Assembly (NCBI GenBank): GCA_041392805.1
Contig: JAWKLJ010000002.1
Span: 1,131,001-1,195,000, forward strand
Direction: 5' to 3'
Source of the DNA: Saprospiraceae bacterium
GTDB lineage: Bacteria; Bacteroidota; Bacteroidia; Chitinophagales; Saprospiraceae
Length of the DNA: 64,000 nt
Shown: positions 63,467 to 64,000 of the stretch, one piece after another
Layout of the letters: each line of letters starts with the position of its first letter
How positions within the stretch are numbered: the stretch's first letter is position 1
Program-made: the position numbers and the translations under genes
The notes under the pieces: model-generated
Database searches by the model: none
Told to the model about the DNA's origin: nothing
Seen by the model: only the letters and a program-made list of their open reading frames with translations

Positions 63467-64000
63467 TTGCCTGCAATAAAACTATATTGAATGAAATCAC
63501 ATGTCTATGAATATCTGTTGAATTGTGATAGCTTAAGAATTATTGAATTTCAAGATCGAACCTATTGAGAAAAAGAGTCAGTTTGTCATTTACGCAGAAA
63601 AGTAATTGAAATATGAGCAAGAAAACAAGAGAAATATGTAAATCATTTTTTCATGAAACACATTAGAACACGGAAAGGAAAACAAAGGATAAATAAATTG
63701 AGTCTGATATTATTGTGTTCAGAAATGTTCATAATTTTTGTCATTTGTATCTGTATTTCGAATATGAGTTCAGATGATGAAGAATACAAAAATAGGCGAG
63801 CTAAGGTTGGATACTTTTTTAAACCAATACAGCTATACCAAAGTGAAGAAGGACAATTATCTGCCGGAGAAGTTAGTACCTCTGATAGAGAAGCAGAAAG
63901 AATTGGATTGACAATAGGCCGATTGCGAGAACAATATAGTTGCTATAATAGATTCGGTATTCTGGTTAAGAACGTCTTTATTGAGTGTAGAGACACAAAA
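63467..64000 (+). other. Cassette C50, incomplete at the right edge
   Basis: It starts TTGCCTGCAATAAAACTATATTG after the C49 attC. Its own attC lies outside the window, so its identity as one cassette is assumed. The first 186 bases hold no clear gene. Confidence 0.6.
63653..64000 (+). CDS. Membrane-anchored hypothetical protein, 3' end outside window (cassette C50)
   Basis: The frame runs open for 116 codons from the ATG at 63653 to the edge. A basic N terminus (MKHIRTRKGKQRINK) precedes one membrane helix (LSLILLCSEMFIIFVICICI), then a soluble region with DDEEYKNRRAKVGYFFKPIQLYQ. The shape suggests an anchored periplasmic protein. The family is not recognised. Confidence 0.5.
   Translation, partial: MKHIRTRKGKQRINKLSLILLCSEMFIIFVICICISNMSSDDEEYKNRRAKVGYFFKPIQLYQSEEGQLSAGEVSTSDREAERIGLTIGRLREQYSCYNRFGILVKNVFIECRDTK

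Larger units (their letters stand above)
27333..64000 (+). mobile_element. Chromosomal integron with at least 50 cassettes, right end outside window
   Basis: The unit comprises a tyrosine recombinase gene, an attI-like crossover at 28546/28547 and 49 complete cassettes (C1-C49) plus the start of C50. All cassette genes are on the + strand. Each cassette begins with TT-purine-rich bases after a G, and ends with an imperfect palindrome whose left box is complementary to the cassette's own first bases. For example C27 starts GTTACTTGCA and its attC starts TGCAAGTAAC. That rule fits every cassette listed here and fixes boundaries to the base. The array fills 35.5 kb without interruption other than one IS and four introns. 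Confidence 0.92.

Overview
The window comes from the chromosome of a Bacteroidota bacterium, most likely of the Saprospirales type. The evidence is a hybrid two-component sensor with Reg_prop, Y_Y_Y and AraC domains, a TonB-dependent receptor with a carboxypeptidase-like N-terminal domain, a fragment of a type IX secretion C-terminal signal, TAnnTTTG promoter boxes and weak use of Shine-Dalgarno sequences. The genus is inferred only loosely.

Left part (1-27.2 kb). A partial hybrid sensor gene is followed by a complete division and cell wall (dcw) cluster on the + strand: mraZ, rsmH, ftsL, ftsI, murE, mraY, murD, ftsW, murG, murC, ftsQ, ftsA, ftsZ. Together these genes make UDP-MurNAc-pentapeptide (murC, murD, murE), build and polymerise the lipid-linked precursor (mraY, murG, ftsW, ftsI) and assemble the septal ring (ftsZ, ftsA, ftsQ, ftsL). 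After a terminator-like hairpin come a LolA-like exported protein (- strand), a sialidase-like lipoprotein, two related MITE-like inverted-repeat elements, a T9SS signal fragment, a small membrane protein, an RhlE-type RNA helicase, a TonB-dependent receptor and a divergent zinc-ribbon protein.

Right part (27.3-64 kb). This is a large chromosomal integron. A tyrosine recombinase (27386-28525) is followed 21 bases after its stop by an attI-like crossover. From there 49 complete cassettes (C1-C49) and one partial cassette (C50) run to the edge of the window, and every gene in them is on the + strand. Boundaries were set by matching each cassette's own GTTRRRY-type start to the complementary RYYYAAC-type box at the left of its attC site. 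The recombinase reads in the same direction as the cassettes and lacks the extra segment that marks classical IntI proteins.

Of the 50 cassettes, 21 are near-identical non-coding units of about 449 bp (called RC here). Six are copies of a 164-bp unit (called SC). The other 23 are single cassettes: 22 carry one or two genes, mostly unknown small proteins, and one (C28) has no gene I can find. Recognisable products are a DUF4291 protein, a Doc-like toxin with a DNA-binding partner, an FCP1-like HAD phosphatase, an SRPBCC protein, a SUKH-like protein, a frameshifted ADP-ribosylglycohydrolase and several exported or membrane proteins. RC cassettes sit directly upstream of nine of the gene cassettes.

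The array has been invaded by an IS66-family element (8-bp target duplication inside an RC copy) and by four copies of a 983-nt ORF-less group II intron. Three introns lie at the same point in attC sites of one type. The fourth is inserted in reverse inside one of the other three, at a sequence that imitates the attC target. No tRNA, rRNA or CRISPR array was seen.
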